Part shown: positions 1 to 8,003 of the stretch, in pieces
Layout: the number at the start of each line of letters is the position of its first letter
How positions within the stretch are numbered: the first letter of the stretch is position 1
Source of the DNA: Streptomyces dangxiongensis
Lineage (GTDB): Bacteria; Actinomycetota; Actinomycetes; Streptomycetales; Streptomycetaceae
Reading direction: 5' to 3'
Assembly: GCF_003675325.1 (NCBI RefSeq)
Contig: NZ_CP033073.1
Span: 1,612,001-1,676,000 of the forward strand
DNA length: 64,000 nucleotides
Notes under the pieces: generated by a model
The model's input: the letters and a program-made list of their open reading frames with translations, nothing else
Told to the model about the DNA's origin: nothing
Database searches by the model: none
Program-made: the position numbers and the translations under genes

Positions 1-543
1 GTCGAAGTCCGTCACCGGAGCGGAAGGCAAGCGGCTCAGGAGGGCAGCAGCCGCACGGTCGGCCTCGGTCACATCGCGGACCTTCGCCACCGGCGCCTGC
101 TCCGGGACTGGGCCGGGACCATGCCGCTGCAAGCCCTCGTGGTGGCGGCCCAGCAGAGCACCGAGATCGCGCACCTGGTCGAGCGGGAGATCCGTCCCTT
201 GGAGGTGCTCGCCGTCCACCCACGGCAGGACGCAGTAGCCGTGACCACCGACTTCCGCCACGAGGTCACCGTTGGCCGCGCTCAGCGGCGCTGGCACGGG
301 GATGCCCTCGCGAGCCAGGTCCAGGAGGACCGCAAGGTTCCTGCGGACCTTCGGCAGAGGAACGTCTGTGATCTCCTTGAGCGCGAACACTCCAGCAGCG
401 GTCACAAGGCGCCAGTTCCGGTTCATCAGGCCGTGGGCAAGGAACCGCCGATCACTCACCGCGCCCAGCCCGAACGCGTCGGACAGGCTAGGCAGCACTG
501 CCGTCAGGGCATCTTCTCGAGTCGTATCCGTCACCCCCAGCAC
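1..543 (-). CDS. Phosphotransferase (APH/choline kinase-like), C-terminus outside window
   Basis: I translated the minus strand from a GTG at 543 to the window edge and found 181 open codons with coherent coding character. It has an N-lobe ATP-site strand (FALKEITDVPLPKVRRNL), the segment AREGIPVPAPL and a hinge-like LPWVDGEHL followed by LGALLGRHH, which resemble the aminoglycoside phosphotransferase/homoserine kinase fold. The catalytic HGD and DFD motifs would lie beyond base 1. The start is uncertain: GTG at 543 or GTG at 534, neither with a strong Shine-Dalgarno. The substrate cannot be told. The forward frames here are shadows. Confidence 0.7.
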   Translation of the reverse strand, partial: MLGVTDTTREDALTAVLPSLSDAFGLGAVSDRRFLAHGLMNRNWRLVTAAGVFALKEITDVPLPKVRRNLAVLLDLAREGIPVPAPLSAANGDLVAEVGGHGYCVLPWVDGEHLQGTDLPLDQVRDLGALLGRHHEGLQRHGPGPVPEQAPVAKVRDVTEADRAAAALLSRLPSAPVTDFD

Positions 544-735
544 GGTACGCCGACCCCGAATCCCGCACCCGAATTCGTCACCCAGATCCCCACTGAGAGT
601 CGGAGGGAGAGGCGAGCCGAGATCGCTCCCGCCACCAGCTCGCCTGACTCCGCCCGTGGCGGAGCCGGAACAGTCCTGGCGGCCTCACTACCCTGACCGA
701 CGGACCACCCGCGGCCGCACGACGATCGGGAGACC

Positions 736-1770
736 ATGACGACGCCCTCCACCGCCCGGATCGAGGACCTCCTGCAGACCGGCGTTCGCGAGGAGATCTA
801 CCCCGGCGCGGTCTGGGCGGTCGGGGACGCCGATGGCATCCGCGCGAGCGGAGCCGTCGGCCTCCTCGACCCCGACCGGCCCGACGAACCCATGCGGCTG
901 GACACCGTCTTCGACGTGGCCAGCCTCACCAAGATCCTCGCCGTCTGGTCCACGATCGGCACGCTCACCGACGAGGGCAAACTCGACCTCCACGCGCCTC
1001 TGGACACCTTCTGGGACGAGGTCGCCGGCCACCCCCTGGGCCGGGCCACGGCCCACCACCTCCTGACGCACACCGCGGGCCTGCCCCTGCGCGCCAACCT
1101 GAAGAACCTCTACGGCACCGACCCCCAGGACATCCGCGATGGCGTCCTCCACGAAGTCCTCCACCGCCCGCCGGGCGAGGCCGTCGAGTACACCGACCGG
1201 GCCGCCCTCGTCCTCGGCTACCTCGCCGAGCACCTCTCGGGCCAGCCCCTGGACCGGCTCGCCACCGACCGAGTCTGGCACCCCGTCGGCATGACCCGAA
1301 CCTGCTTCGGCCCCCTACCCTCCACCGAGACGGCCCGCTGCGCCCCCACCGAGTACGACGAGACCACCGGCACCCACCTCAAGGGCACCGCCCACGACTT
1401 CTCCGCTCGCCTCCACGGCGGCGTCTGCGGCATCGCCGGCACCTTCTCCGTCCTCGACGACCTTGCCCTCTTCCTCCGCCACATGCTCAACCCCACCCAG
1501 GCCACCTTCGGCCCCAGCTGGGTCAAGGAGTCCCTCCGCATCCAAACAGGCGGCCTCACCCCCACCCGCGGCCTCTTCTGGCACCCCGCGCCGGGCACGG
1601 AACCCGACCAGGAGATCTGGGTCCACTACGGCTTCACCGGCACCGGCATGTGGATCAGCCCCACCCAGGGGCGCTGGGCCACCCTCCTCACCAACAAGCT
1701 CCGCTTCAGCCGAGACCGCGAACCCCTCACCAAGATCCGCAACGCGTACCGCGCCTCCGCCTTCTCATAG
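736..1770 (+). CDS. Serine hydrolase, beta-lactamase class C/penicillin-binding-protein-like
   Basis: The 344-residue protein belongs to the class C beta-lactamase/esterase superfamily. The nucleophile motif SLTK is at residues 63-66, the second motif is the degenerate YTD (in [20 protein letters not shown]), and the third is HYGFTGTG near residue 298. No signal peptide is seen, so it is probably cytosolic, more like an EstB-type esterase or peptidase than a secreted beta-lactamase. A GGGAG ribosome site sits just before the ATG. It stands alone between a divergent phosphotransferase gene and a transposase relic. The substrate is unknown. Confidence 0.88.
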   Translation: MTTPSTARIEDLLQTGVREEIYPGAVWAVGDADGIRASGAVGLLDPDRPDEPMRLDTVFDVASLTKILAVWSTIGTLTDEGKLDLHAPLDTFWDEVAGHPLGRATAHHLLTHTAGLPLRANLKNLYGTDPQDIRDGVLHEVLHRPPGEAVEYTDRAALVLGYLAEHLSGQPLDRLATDRVWHPVGMTRTCFGPLPSTETARCAPTEYDETTGTHLKGTAHDFSARLHGGVCGIAGTFSVLDDLALFLRHMLNPTQATFGPSWVKESLRIQTGGLTPTRGLFWHPAPGTEPDQEIWVHYGFTGTGMWISPTQGRWATLLTNKLRFSRDREPLTKIRNAYRASAFS

Positions 1771-1772
1771 AA

Positions 1773-2110
1773 GGTGTCCTCGCCCAGCCACCGCCAAAGC
1801 GGTCCGGGCCCAGCTCGACACCGGCGCGAACATGCTCGTCTGCCCAGTTCCCCAAGGTCAAAGAGATGTTGCTGGGGGCAAAGGAGAATCTGCCGCGTTC
1901 GCGGACGTCCCCAACCACTGGAAGCAGGTCCAGTCGACCAACCCGCTCGAACGTCGGAATCGGGAGATTAGGCGACGCTCCGAAGTCGTCCAGGTCTTCT
2001 CGAACGCCACCGCCGTGAACCGTCTGGCCACCGCCGTCCTCGTCGAGCTCGACGCCGAGTAGATCGCCTTCTCGCGCCACTATTTTCTCAATCGAGAGCA
2101 TGGACAGCCG
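1773..2110 (+). pseudogene. Decayed IS256-family transposase, C-terminal relic
   Basis: Pieces of the IS256 (mutator) transposase C-terminus lie in order but in alternating frames. VLAQP (1776-1790) is in one frame, TAKAVRAQL (from 1790) in another, [16 protein letters not shown] back in the first, then [20 protein letters not shown] and [14 protein letters not shown] in the second. A stop at 2060-2062 (TAG) stands where the family has Trp, and the homologous IAFSRHYF continues after it. At least three frame changes and one nonsense mutation show long decay. No terminal repeats are visible. It directly follows the serine hydrolase stop codon. Confidence 0.85.
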
Positions 2111-2252
2111 CTATCCAGGCGACATCACTTGCCTGTCCGGCACTACCCAAAGGTCAGTTACAGCGCGCCAAGGAGCATGACCACGAAGGACTTCCTCAAG
2201 ATGGGGCAAGTTCAGCTCAATGGTGCAAAGTTGACATGTCTTCTTGGGGGCA

Positions 2253-2555
2253 TCAGGTGAAGGCGCGCCCGCTAGTGTCGTCGGGCGCATGGAGTTCACT
2301 TGGAGAGGGCGCCTGGGCGAAGGCGTACAACTCGTCAAGTGACAGCCCAAGTTCGGCAGCCAAGGCGGCCACCGTGAAGAACTCCGGTGTGGAAGTACGG
2401 CCCTTTTCGATGCTTCGCACGGTATCAACTGAAATCCCTGCACCGCGGGCGACAGCCTCTGCCGATCGCCCAGAGGCGCGGCGGGCCTGCGTCAAGCGGG
2501 CGGCAAGCATGTACCCGCGGTGCTTGGCTGCGGGATCGAGCCTCCTTCGCGGCAT
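2253..2555 (-). CDS. XRE-family helix-turn-helix regulator, controller-protein-like
   Basis: This 100-residue protein has one Cro/C1-type DNA-binding domain at about residues 15-72 (LTQARRASGRSAEAVARGAG, then ISVDTVRSIEKGRTSTPEFF) and a short charged tail. The ATG at 2555 lies immediately beside a 30-bp palindrome whose other end abuts the ATG of a divergent DNA methyltransferase gene. The size, family and position match controller (C) proteins of restriction-modification systems. A longer reading frame exists upstream but would cross the palindrome and the methyltransferase gene. The role as repressor/activator of the module is inferred. Confidence 0.85.
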   Translation of the reverse strand: MPRRRLDPAAKHRGYMLAARLTQARRASGRSAEAVARGAGISVDTVRSIEKGRTSTPEFFTVAALAAELGLSLDELYAFAQAPSPSELHAPDDTSGRAFT

Positions 2556-2585
2556 GGGTGTAAGTATACCTGTATAGTTACACCC
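2556..2585. promoter_or_regulatory. Near-perfect palindromic operator with two divergent leaderless promoters
   Basis: The 30 bases between the two divergent start codons form a dyad. The outer arms are GGGTGTAA and TTACACCC, the inner arms TATAC and GTATA, with only one mismatched pair and a two-base centre. Including the flanking CAT and ATG, the symmetry spans 36 bp. On the plus strand TATAGT (2573-2578) and on the minus strand TATACT are good -10 boxes about seven bases from the respective ATG, so both mRNAs are probably leaderless. No clear -35 box is seen, which fits activator dependence or simple occlusion by the XRE protein. Confidence 0.75.
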
Positions 2586-3716
2586 ATGACGGTGACCGCA
2601 GCGGCTCCTTCCCTCAGCTGGCCTGAAGATGTGCTGCGGCTGAACGCCGTCTGCCCGTACTACACGATGTTTCCGCTGGACTTTCCGCTCCAGCAGCTTG
2701 CCGCGCACCCCGAAGCCACGCGCGTACTGGACCCGTTCTGCGGACGGGGCACCACACTGTATGCCGCCCGCCTGGTTGGACTGCCGTCCGTGGGCATCGA
2801 CATAAACCCGGTAGCTGCCTCCATCGCCCAAGCCAAACTCATCCAGGTCACGCCGGGAGCCGTAGTTCGGCTCGCCAGGCAGATCCTCGGCGGTGCGATG
2901 CAGGGCAAGGCACCCGAAGGCGACTTCTGGCAGTGGTGCTTCGAGCGCGAGACGCTGCGCGAGCTCGTGACATTGCGCGAGTCCTTGCTGGAGATGACTA
3001 CGCCGACGGCGGCCATGCTGCGGGCGGTCATGCTGGGTATCCTGCACGGACCGCGTAACAAGAACCTACCTTCGTATCTGTCGAACCAGATGCCACGCAC
3101 CTACGCTTCCAAGCCCGCCTACGCAGTGAAGTTCTGGGCCCAGCGAGACATGCAGCCGGTACGCGTCCCGACCCTTGAGGTCATCGAACGGCGGGCCAAA
3201 CGCCTGCTGGATGCGGCCCCACTCGCCCAAGGCGGGAAGGTCTACCTGGGTGACTCTGTCGAGACTCTGGATGGGCTGCGGCAAAAGTTCGATCTCGTGG
3301 TTACGTCGCCCCCCTACTACGGCATGCGTACCTACGTTTCCGATCAGTGGCTGCGCTCGTGGTTCCTCGGCGGCCCCCCGGAGGTCCCGTACGGCTCGCA
3401 CGGGCAGATCGCCCGCCAGCCGAATCAGGAGGCGTTCATCCAGGCCCTGGCCGAGGTGTGGGCCGCTGCCGCTCGCCGATGCAACCAGGGTGCCCGGCTG
3501 GCGATCCGTTTCGGCGCCCTGCCGTCGGCCCGTACTGATCCGGAACAGATGCTGCTGGCCTCCGTGAGGGAGTCGAAGGCCGGGTGGGCCGTCAAGGAGG
3601 TCCGTCAGGCCGGCACCCCGGTCAAACGGAAGAGGCAGGCTGAGCAGTTCGGCAAGGCCGGCAACGCCATCGAGGAGATCGACCTCATCGCCGAGTTGAT
3701 CGGCCTGCCTCGCTGA
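2586..3716 (+). CDS. Site-specific DNA methyltransferase (N4-cytosine/N6-adenine type)
   Basis: The product is 376 residues. AdoMet-binding motif I is LDPFCGRGTT at residues 48-57, followed by the acidic end of strand 2 in GIDINPVAAS. Catalytic motif IV is TSPPYYGM near residue 242. Motif I precedes motif IV, and SPPY favours exocyclic amino methylation. No target-recognition domain is recognisable, although the stretch between the motifs (about 90-235) could serve. ATG at 2586 is preferred over an upstream in-frame codon because the latter lies inside the palindrome and the opposing gene. It heads a putative M-NurA-HerA operon. Confidence 0.88.
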   Translation: MTVTAAAPSLSWPEDVLRLNAVCPYYTMFPLDFPLQQLAAHPEATRVLDPFCGRGTTLYAARLVGLPSVGIDINPVAASIAQAKLIQVTPGAVVRLARQILGGAMQGKAPEGDFWQWCFERETLRELVTLRESLLEMTTPTAAMLRAVMLGILHGPRNKNLPSYLSNQMPRTYASKPAYAVKFWAQRDMQPVRVPTLEVIERRAKRLLDAAPLAQGGKVYLGDSVETLDGLRQKFDLVVTSPPYYGMRTYVSDQWLRSWFLGGPPEVPYGSHGQIARQPNQEAFIQALAEVWAAAARRCNQGARLAIRFGALPSARTDPEQMLLASVRESKAGWAVKEVRQAGTPVKRKRQAEQFGKAGNAIEEIDLIAELIGLPR

Positions 3717-3718
3717 CA

Positions 3719-3738
3719 CCGTAACTCGGTTACTTTTC
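3719..3738 (+). terminator. Short hairpin with T-rich tail after the methyltransferase gene
   Basis: GTAAC-TCG-GTTAC (3721-3733) is a perfect short inverted repeat followed by TTTTC, just after the methyltransferase stop. It could be a weak terminator that lowers nuclease expression. It could also be a second binding site for the XRE protein, since GTAAC/GTTAC resembles the arms of the 2556-2585 operator. The 123-base gap before the next gene has no other clear signal. Confidence 0.3.
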
Positions 3739-3839
3739 ACAACTACATGACGCGCTGTCAGTGCCCCATGCCATCCTGTGGGGGCCAGACGAGTGAACCA
3801 CTCGCCTGTGACAGCACGAGCGTGGTGTGGGGGAGAGGC

Positions 3840-4964
3840 ATGTTCGACGCGGACCAGATCAAACAGCTCAAGCAGCTGATTGGCGATCAGGTCGAAGCTG
3901 GCCGCGCGGAACTGGACAAACTGGTCGACCAGACCCGTGCAATCCGCTCCGACGTCCGGGTGATCAGGCCCCGCGCGGCGACGTCGGTCGCACTGATGGC
4001 GTCGGACGGCGGTAACAACAAGGTCGCCTTCAACCCCTTCTACCTTCAGGTCGTCCGTGTCGTTGACTCCAGCGGCAAAGAGCTGTGCATGGAGGTGGTC
4101 GCCCCGATCTCCGATATCGACGCTCTCAGCAGGCGCCAGTTCCATGAGGACGGCAGTCCGAGCACGGCCCTGGGCAGGATGATGCATGGGCTGGGTGTCG
4201 AAAGGCTCCAAGACCTGTCGCCGATGATGTCGGGAAAATCCCCCAGCTGGGTACAGGTCTTCCGGGATCTGTGTGAGTGGGCCACGCTGTACGACCTCGT
4301 CTGCCACCGCGACTACGCGGTCGACACCCTGATCGTCCGCGACGGCCTGCTGCGCGCCAAGATCTTCAAAGGCGAGCTGTTCGTGAAGATGGGCGAGCTG
4401 ATGTACGAGGCCATCGAGCGCATCTACCGCCGCGACCGGCGCAAGGTGTGGCTGGTGGGACTGGCGAAGAAGACTCAGGTTCTTGAGTACTACCGCCTGG
4501 CGATCTCGCTGTCCGGCGTCTTCGACAACGGCGCCGCCTGCTTCGCCAAGGTTCCCGCAGCGATGCTGGACGAGGTGTACCTCTGGGATGAGTACACGAG
4601 GGACATCGAGGACGATTCAACGGGCGAGAAGCCGAAGTTCAACATCGGATCGATGTACTTCGTCCGCTTCGGCCCATACTCCGGCGATCCCATCTGGACC
4701 GTGGACGTCATGTCCCGCCAGGACAAGGAAGCCCAGGCGATCTTCGGCTATCTGCAGGCCGACGCGGTAGCCGGCTTCCCCATCCCGCTCTATCCCAACT
4801 GCATCCAGCAGGCCGACAGCTTCTCCCGTGTCGCCGACCTGGACATGGACATCATCGAAGACCAACTCGTCGATGCCGTGCGAGACCAAGTTGGCGAGGA
4901 CAAGGCCCCGATCATCGACGCCTTGCGGCTGGCCTCCGACGTGGCCGCCCGCCGCTACGAGTAG
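3840..4964 (+). CDS. NurA-like 5'-3' nuclease domain protein
   Basis: The 374-residue protein shows the NurA pattern. An N-terminal coiled segment (about 1-40) is followed by the metal-binding aspartate strand ALMASDGGNNKVAF (Asp near 61), then LIVRDGLL near residue 165, corresponding to the DGPL-type strand, and WLVGLAKKTQVLEYYRLA, corresponding to the family's GxxK strand. NurA nucleases work with the HerA pump, whose gene follows 44 bases downstream. The ATG at 3840 has GGGGGAG just upstream; an earlier in-frame ATG at 3747 adds 31 unlikely residues. The family assignment is from motifs, and DNA-end cutting by the pair is inferred. Confidence 0.78.
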   Translation: MFDADQIKQLKQLIGDQVEAGRAELDKLVDQTRAIRSDVRVIRPRAATSVALMASDGGNNKVAFNPFYLQVVRVVDSSGKELCMEVVAPISDIDALSRRQFHEDGSPSTALGRMMHGLGVERLQDLSPMMSGKSPSWVQVFRDLCEWATLYDLVCHRDYAVDTLIVRDGLLRAKIFKGELFVKMGELMYEAIERIYRRDRRKVWLVGLAKKTQVLEYYRLAISLSGVFDNGAACFAKVPAAMLDEVYLWDEYTRDIEDDSTGEKPKFNIGSMYFVRFGPYSGDPIWTVDVMSRQDKEAQAIFGYLQADAVAGFPIPLYPNCIQQADSFSRVADLDMDIIEDQLVDAVRDQVGEDKAPIIDALRLASDVAARRYE

Positions 4965-5008
4965 CACCATCTTCTGTCCGTCCCGCCTCCTGTGGAGCAA
5001 GAACCGAC

Positions 5009-7225
5009 ATGAGCCTGTTCGAGCGCGACAAAGTCGTCGGCACATTCCGCGGATTCGCCGAGAGTGGCATGGAGTTCCACGCCGATCTCGTGCTGCCGCA
5101 CCACGACGACTTTCAGACCATGGCCATGCATGGCCAGTTCGTCCTTGTCCAGCTCGAACACGAGCGTGAGGCGATCCTCGGACGGATCACCACCATCTCT
5201 TCGCAGGGTCGTCTGGTGTCCCCCATCGGCGAGGACTACGCCACCCGCGCCGTGCGCGACCAGCGTCCAATCCCCGACGAGCTGCGTGAGCGCTACCTGA
5301 AGTACAAGGTCGACATCCGCATCCTCGGCGTTCTCCGTATGGAGGGCGACAAGCACATCTTCGTCCCCAGCCACCGACGCCTCCCGCATGTCGGCGCCCA
5401 AGTCGCGCTCCTGGGAGACGACCTGCTCGCCGAGGTCGTCAACGCCAAGGACACCGACGACGGCGCGGTGCCCATCGGCTACCTCGCCTTCGGTGAATTC
5501 GTCTACGCCGGCAATGACAAACGCGTGGGGGACACCTCCTGGATGCAGATCCAGCAGCCCGCGATCATGCCGACGTTCCAGATCGACAAACTCGTCGCTC
5601 GCCGCAGCTTCGTCTTCGCCCGCGCTGGCTTCGGCAAGTCGAACCTGGTCAAGCTCCTCTTCTCCGCTCTATACGAACACCAGCCCACCGTTCCGCGCCG
5701 CTCCGGCGAGGCCCCTGTCGGCACGATCATCTTCGACCCGGACGGTGAGTACTTCTGGCCCGACTTCAAGGGCCGCCCCGCCCTGTGCGACGTACCCCAC
5801 CTGCGCGACAAGCTCGTGGTCTTCACCAACCGCAAGGGCCCCAGCGACTTCTACCAGTCGTTCGTCGTCAACGGTGTCAAGCTGAACATCAAGGAACTGC
5901 AGGCCTCGCGCGTGCTGGGTATCGCGCTGCCGCCGGAGAAACAGGACCAACAGAATGTCGTCAAGCTCAAGTCTCTCGACGGGCCCAGGTGGGGCCGTCT
6001 GGTTGACCTGATCCACCGCGAGAAGTACGGAGCCGACCGCGATCAGGTCCGGGAGATCCTGCACCTCGACCCCAGCCAGGAGGCCGAGACCAACGCCGCG
6101 ATCGGCAACATGACCCGGGTCGTCAACGCGCTCCACGACCCCGACAGCCAGCTCCTGAGCGCTCTGAAGGACTGCCTGTCCCAGGGCAAGCTCTGCGTGG
6201 TGGACATCTCTCAGATGCGGGGCTCTCAGGGTCTCCAGCTCGCCGGCGTGATCCTCGGGGACATCTTCGAGCACAACCAGAACCAGTTCACTGAGGCCGA
6301 CCCCAAGTCCATCCCCACCATCGCCGTCATCGAGGAGGCTCAGTCCGTCCTCGGCGGCTCCAGCCAAAGCGAGGACGGCCCCTTCGTATCCTGGGTGAAG
6401 GAAGGCCGCAAGTACGATCTCGGCGCCCTGCTCATCACGCAGCAACCGGGCAGCCTCCCGCAGGAACTCCTCAGCCAGGGCGACAACTTCTTCGTCTTCC
6501 ACCTGCTCTCGCAGGGCGACCTGCTCTCCCTGAAGAAGGCCAACGCCCACTTCTCCGAGGACCTGCTGGCCACCTTGCTCAACGAGCCGCTCGTCGGCAA
6601 CGGTATCTACTGGTCCAGCGCACCTGGCACCGACCGCCACTCACGCCCCTACCCCGTATCCGTGCGAGTCCTCAGCTTCGAGGACTCGTACAAGATGGCC
6701 GACCCCGACTACTCGCTCCCGACCCCCGACAGTTTCGCCGCCAAGTCCCGGACCGCCGTCGAAGGACGACGTTCTGAAGCGCGGGCCGCCTCGGCCAGCC
6801 TTGCCGCGACCCACCCCCAGGGCGCCACCAGCGCGGCGGCTGGGGCAGATATCGCATGGGACGATAGCGCGATTGCGATTGTCCACCTGCGGGACAACAA
6901 GCCCGAGTTCCATAAGATGATCGACACACCCCGTGGCATCAAGTGGGGTCGAGTCGCACACCTGTTGGCCGAGAAGGCACCCGCGCACGCCCAGCGCGAC
7001 GGATCGGCCTTCGCATGGGGCAACAGCCTGGTCAAACAGGCCGTTGACCAGCTGTACCCAGATCAATGGACCTCGGTGCCTCGGGAAGACGAGAAGAAGC
7101 CGGGCACGTTCCCGAAGTTCATCATGCTCAGGGAACATGCTCCGAAGGAAGAGTCGAAAATCGAGCAGGCTCTGAGTGACGCGCTGTTCGACACCGCACA
7201 GACCGAAGAGGAGCCTCCCTTCTAA
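5009..7225 (+). CDS. herA: HerA-like FtsK/HerA-superfamily ATPase
   Basis: The 738-residue protein has an N-terminal beta-barrel region (about 1-165, HAS-barrel-like), Walker A ARAGFGKSN near 204-212, a typical HerA strand IIFDPDGEYFW, and Walker B IAVIEEAQSVLGG near 437. The latter is followed by GRKYDLGALLITQQPGSLPQ, the sensor region of HerA hexameric DNA pumps. About 150 C-terminal residues beyond the motor (FAWGNSLVKQAVDQLYPDQW) are not recognised and may be a partner-binding extension. It lies 44 bases after the NurA-like gene. With the methyltransferase it forms the core of a candidate defence module. Confidence 0.88.
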   Translation: MSLFERDKVVGTFRGFAESGMEFHADLVLPHHDDFQTMAMHGQFVLVQLEHEREAILGRITTISSQGRLVSPIGEDYATRAVRDQRPIPDELRERYLKYKVDIRILGVLRMEGDKHIFVPSHRRLPHVGAQVALLGDDLLAEVVNAKDTDDGAVPIGYLAFGEFVYAGNDKRVGDTSWMQIQQPAIMPTFQIDKLVARRSFVFARAGFGKSNLVKLLFSALYEHQPTVPRRSGEAPVGTIIFDPDGEYFWPDFKGRPALCDVPHLRDKLVVFTNRKGPSDFYQSFVVNGVKLNIKELQASRVLGIALPPEKQDQQNVVKLKSLDGPRWGRLVDLIHREKYGADRDQVREILHLDPSQEAETNAAIGNMTRVVNALHDPDSQLLSALKDCLSQGKLCVVDISQMRGSQGLQLAGVILGDIFEHNQNQFTEADPKSIPTIAVIEEAQSVLGGSSQSEDGPFVSWVKEGRKYDLGALLITQQPGSLPQELLSQGDNFFVFHLLSQGDLLSLKKANAHFSEDLLATLLNEPLVGNGIYWSSAPGTDRHSRPYPVSVRVLSFEDSYKMADPDYSLPTPDSFAAKSRTAVEGRRSEARAASASLAATHPQGATSAAAGADIAWDDSAIAIVHLRDNKPEFHKMIDTPRGIKWGRVAHLLAEKAPAHAQRDGSAFAWGNSLVKQAVDQLYPDQWTSVPREDEKKPGTFPKFIMLREHAPKEESKIEQALSDALFDTAQTEEEPPF

Positions 7226-7253
7226 GCCCTTTTACCAACGAGGAGGGCGGGCC

Positions 7254-7586
7254 ATGACCGCCGGCAATCGCAGCACCCCACTGACCCCGGCCGAGAGTGA
7301 TCTCATTCAGACTCTCTCCGCCCGGTGGACGATGCACATACTGCTGGCTCTTCACGCCTCTGAGGGATCACAACGATTCAGTCAGATTCAAGAAGCCGTG
7401 GCCGGTATCTCCAACCGTGTGCTCTCCAGCCGCCTAGCGGACCTGGAGAGCCGCGGGCTGGTGTCCCGGCATGTGGCCGCGACCCGGCCGGTCACCATCA
7501 CGTACCAATTTACTAGCCCCGGGCGCGAGGTCGCCTCGGCTGTGTTTCACCTGCGCGAAGTGGCTGAGAGCTGCTTCGACGCCTGA
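7254..7586 (+). CDS. HxlR-type winged-helix regulator
   Basis: This 110-residue protein matches the HxlR family: a short N-terminus, then RWTMHILLALHASEGSQRFS, QIQEAVAGISNRVLSSRLAD, LESRGLVSR and a wing ending TSPGREV. The ATG at 7254 has a strong GAGGAGGG site; an earlier in-frame ATG would lie inside herA. It starts 28 bases after herA and is probably co-transcribed. The family usually has a cysteine near the N-terminus as a redox or ligand sensor, but the only cysteine here is near the C-terminus. A role in controlling the upstream module is inferred from position only. Confidence 0.82.
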   Translation: MTAGNRSTPLTPAESDLIQTLSARWTMHILLALHASEGSQRFSQIQEAVAGISNRVLSSRLADLESRGLVSRHVAATRPVTITYQFTSPGREVASAVFHLREVAESCFDA

Positions 7587-7620
7587 GGGGAGCGGAAGCC
7601 GTGGCTGGGGGACGGCCCGG

Positions 7621-7815
7621 TGGCCGGTGCCCGTGAAGCGTTGGATCAACATCGCCGATCACGGAGATGCCGTGACTCTGATCAAAGAGCTCGCACCTGA
7701 ATTCGGAACCCGTATCCAGGACCAGAAAGTCAATAACGGTGCGCATACCCCAGATGTTCGCCCCTATCTGACCGCGCGCGAAACCGGACTCGCTCTGGCA
7801 GAGGTGCCCGGCTGA
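7621..7815 (+). pseudogene. C-terminal fragment resembling an alpha/beta-hydrolase or lipase-like protein
   Basis: An open stretch reading VKRWINIADHGDAVTLIKEL, then APEFGTRIQDQKVNNGAH and VRPYLTARETG, ends at TGA 7813-7815. It resembles the C-terminal catalytic-histidine region of esterase/lipase-like proteins common in streptomycetes. No matching upstream part is present: the hxlR stop is 35 bases before it. I read it as a remnant left by a deletion. The assignment is from memory of the motif. The following 188 bases to the next start codon show nothing I recognise. Confidence 0.4.
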
Positions 7816-8003
7816 GCCGTTCGGTGCAGCGCGGCGGACCAGGGTGGACGGATCGATCAAGCAACAGTTGGCAGGGGAATCTCGAACCGACGAAATGATC
7901 TCTTCCGGAGAGCGGCCCTCCCGATAGTTGGTGAAATACAACGATCCTGACCCAGCGGCGCTCAGGTGGTGTCAGACTCCTCGCAGCAACAAGGGGAGGC
8001 TCC

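Noticed and set aside
121..739. Plus-strand open frames over the left end
   Set aside because: They are shadows of the minus-strand phosphotransferase, whose translation has coherent kinase-like motifs.
2111..2443. Minus-strand 110-residue frame
   Set aside because: It overlaps the XRE gene in another frame and has no family-like sequence.
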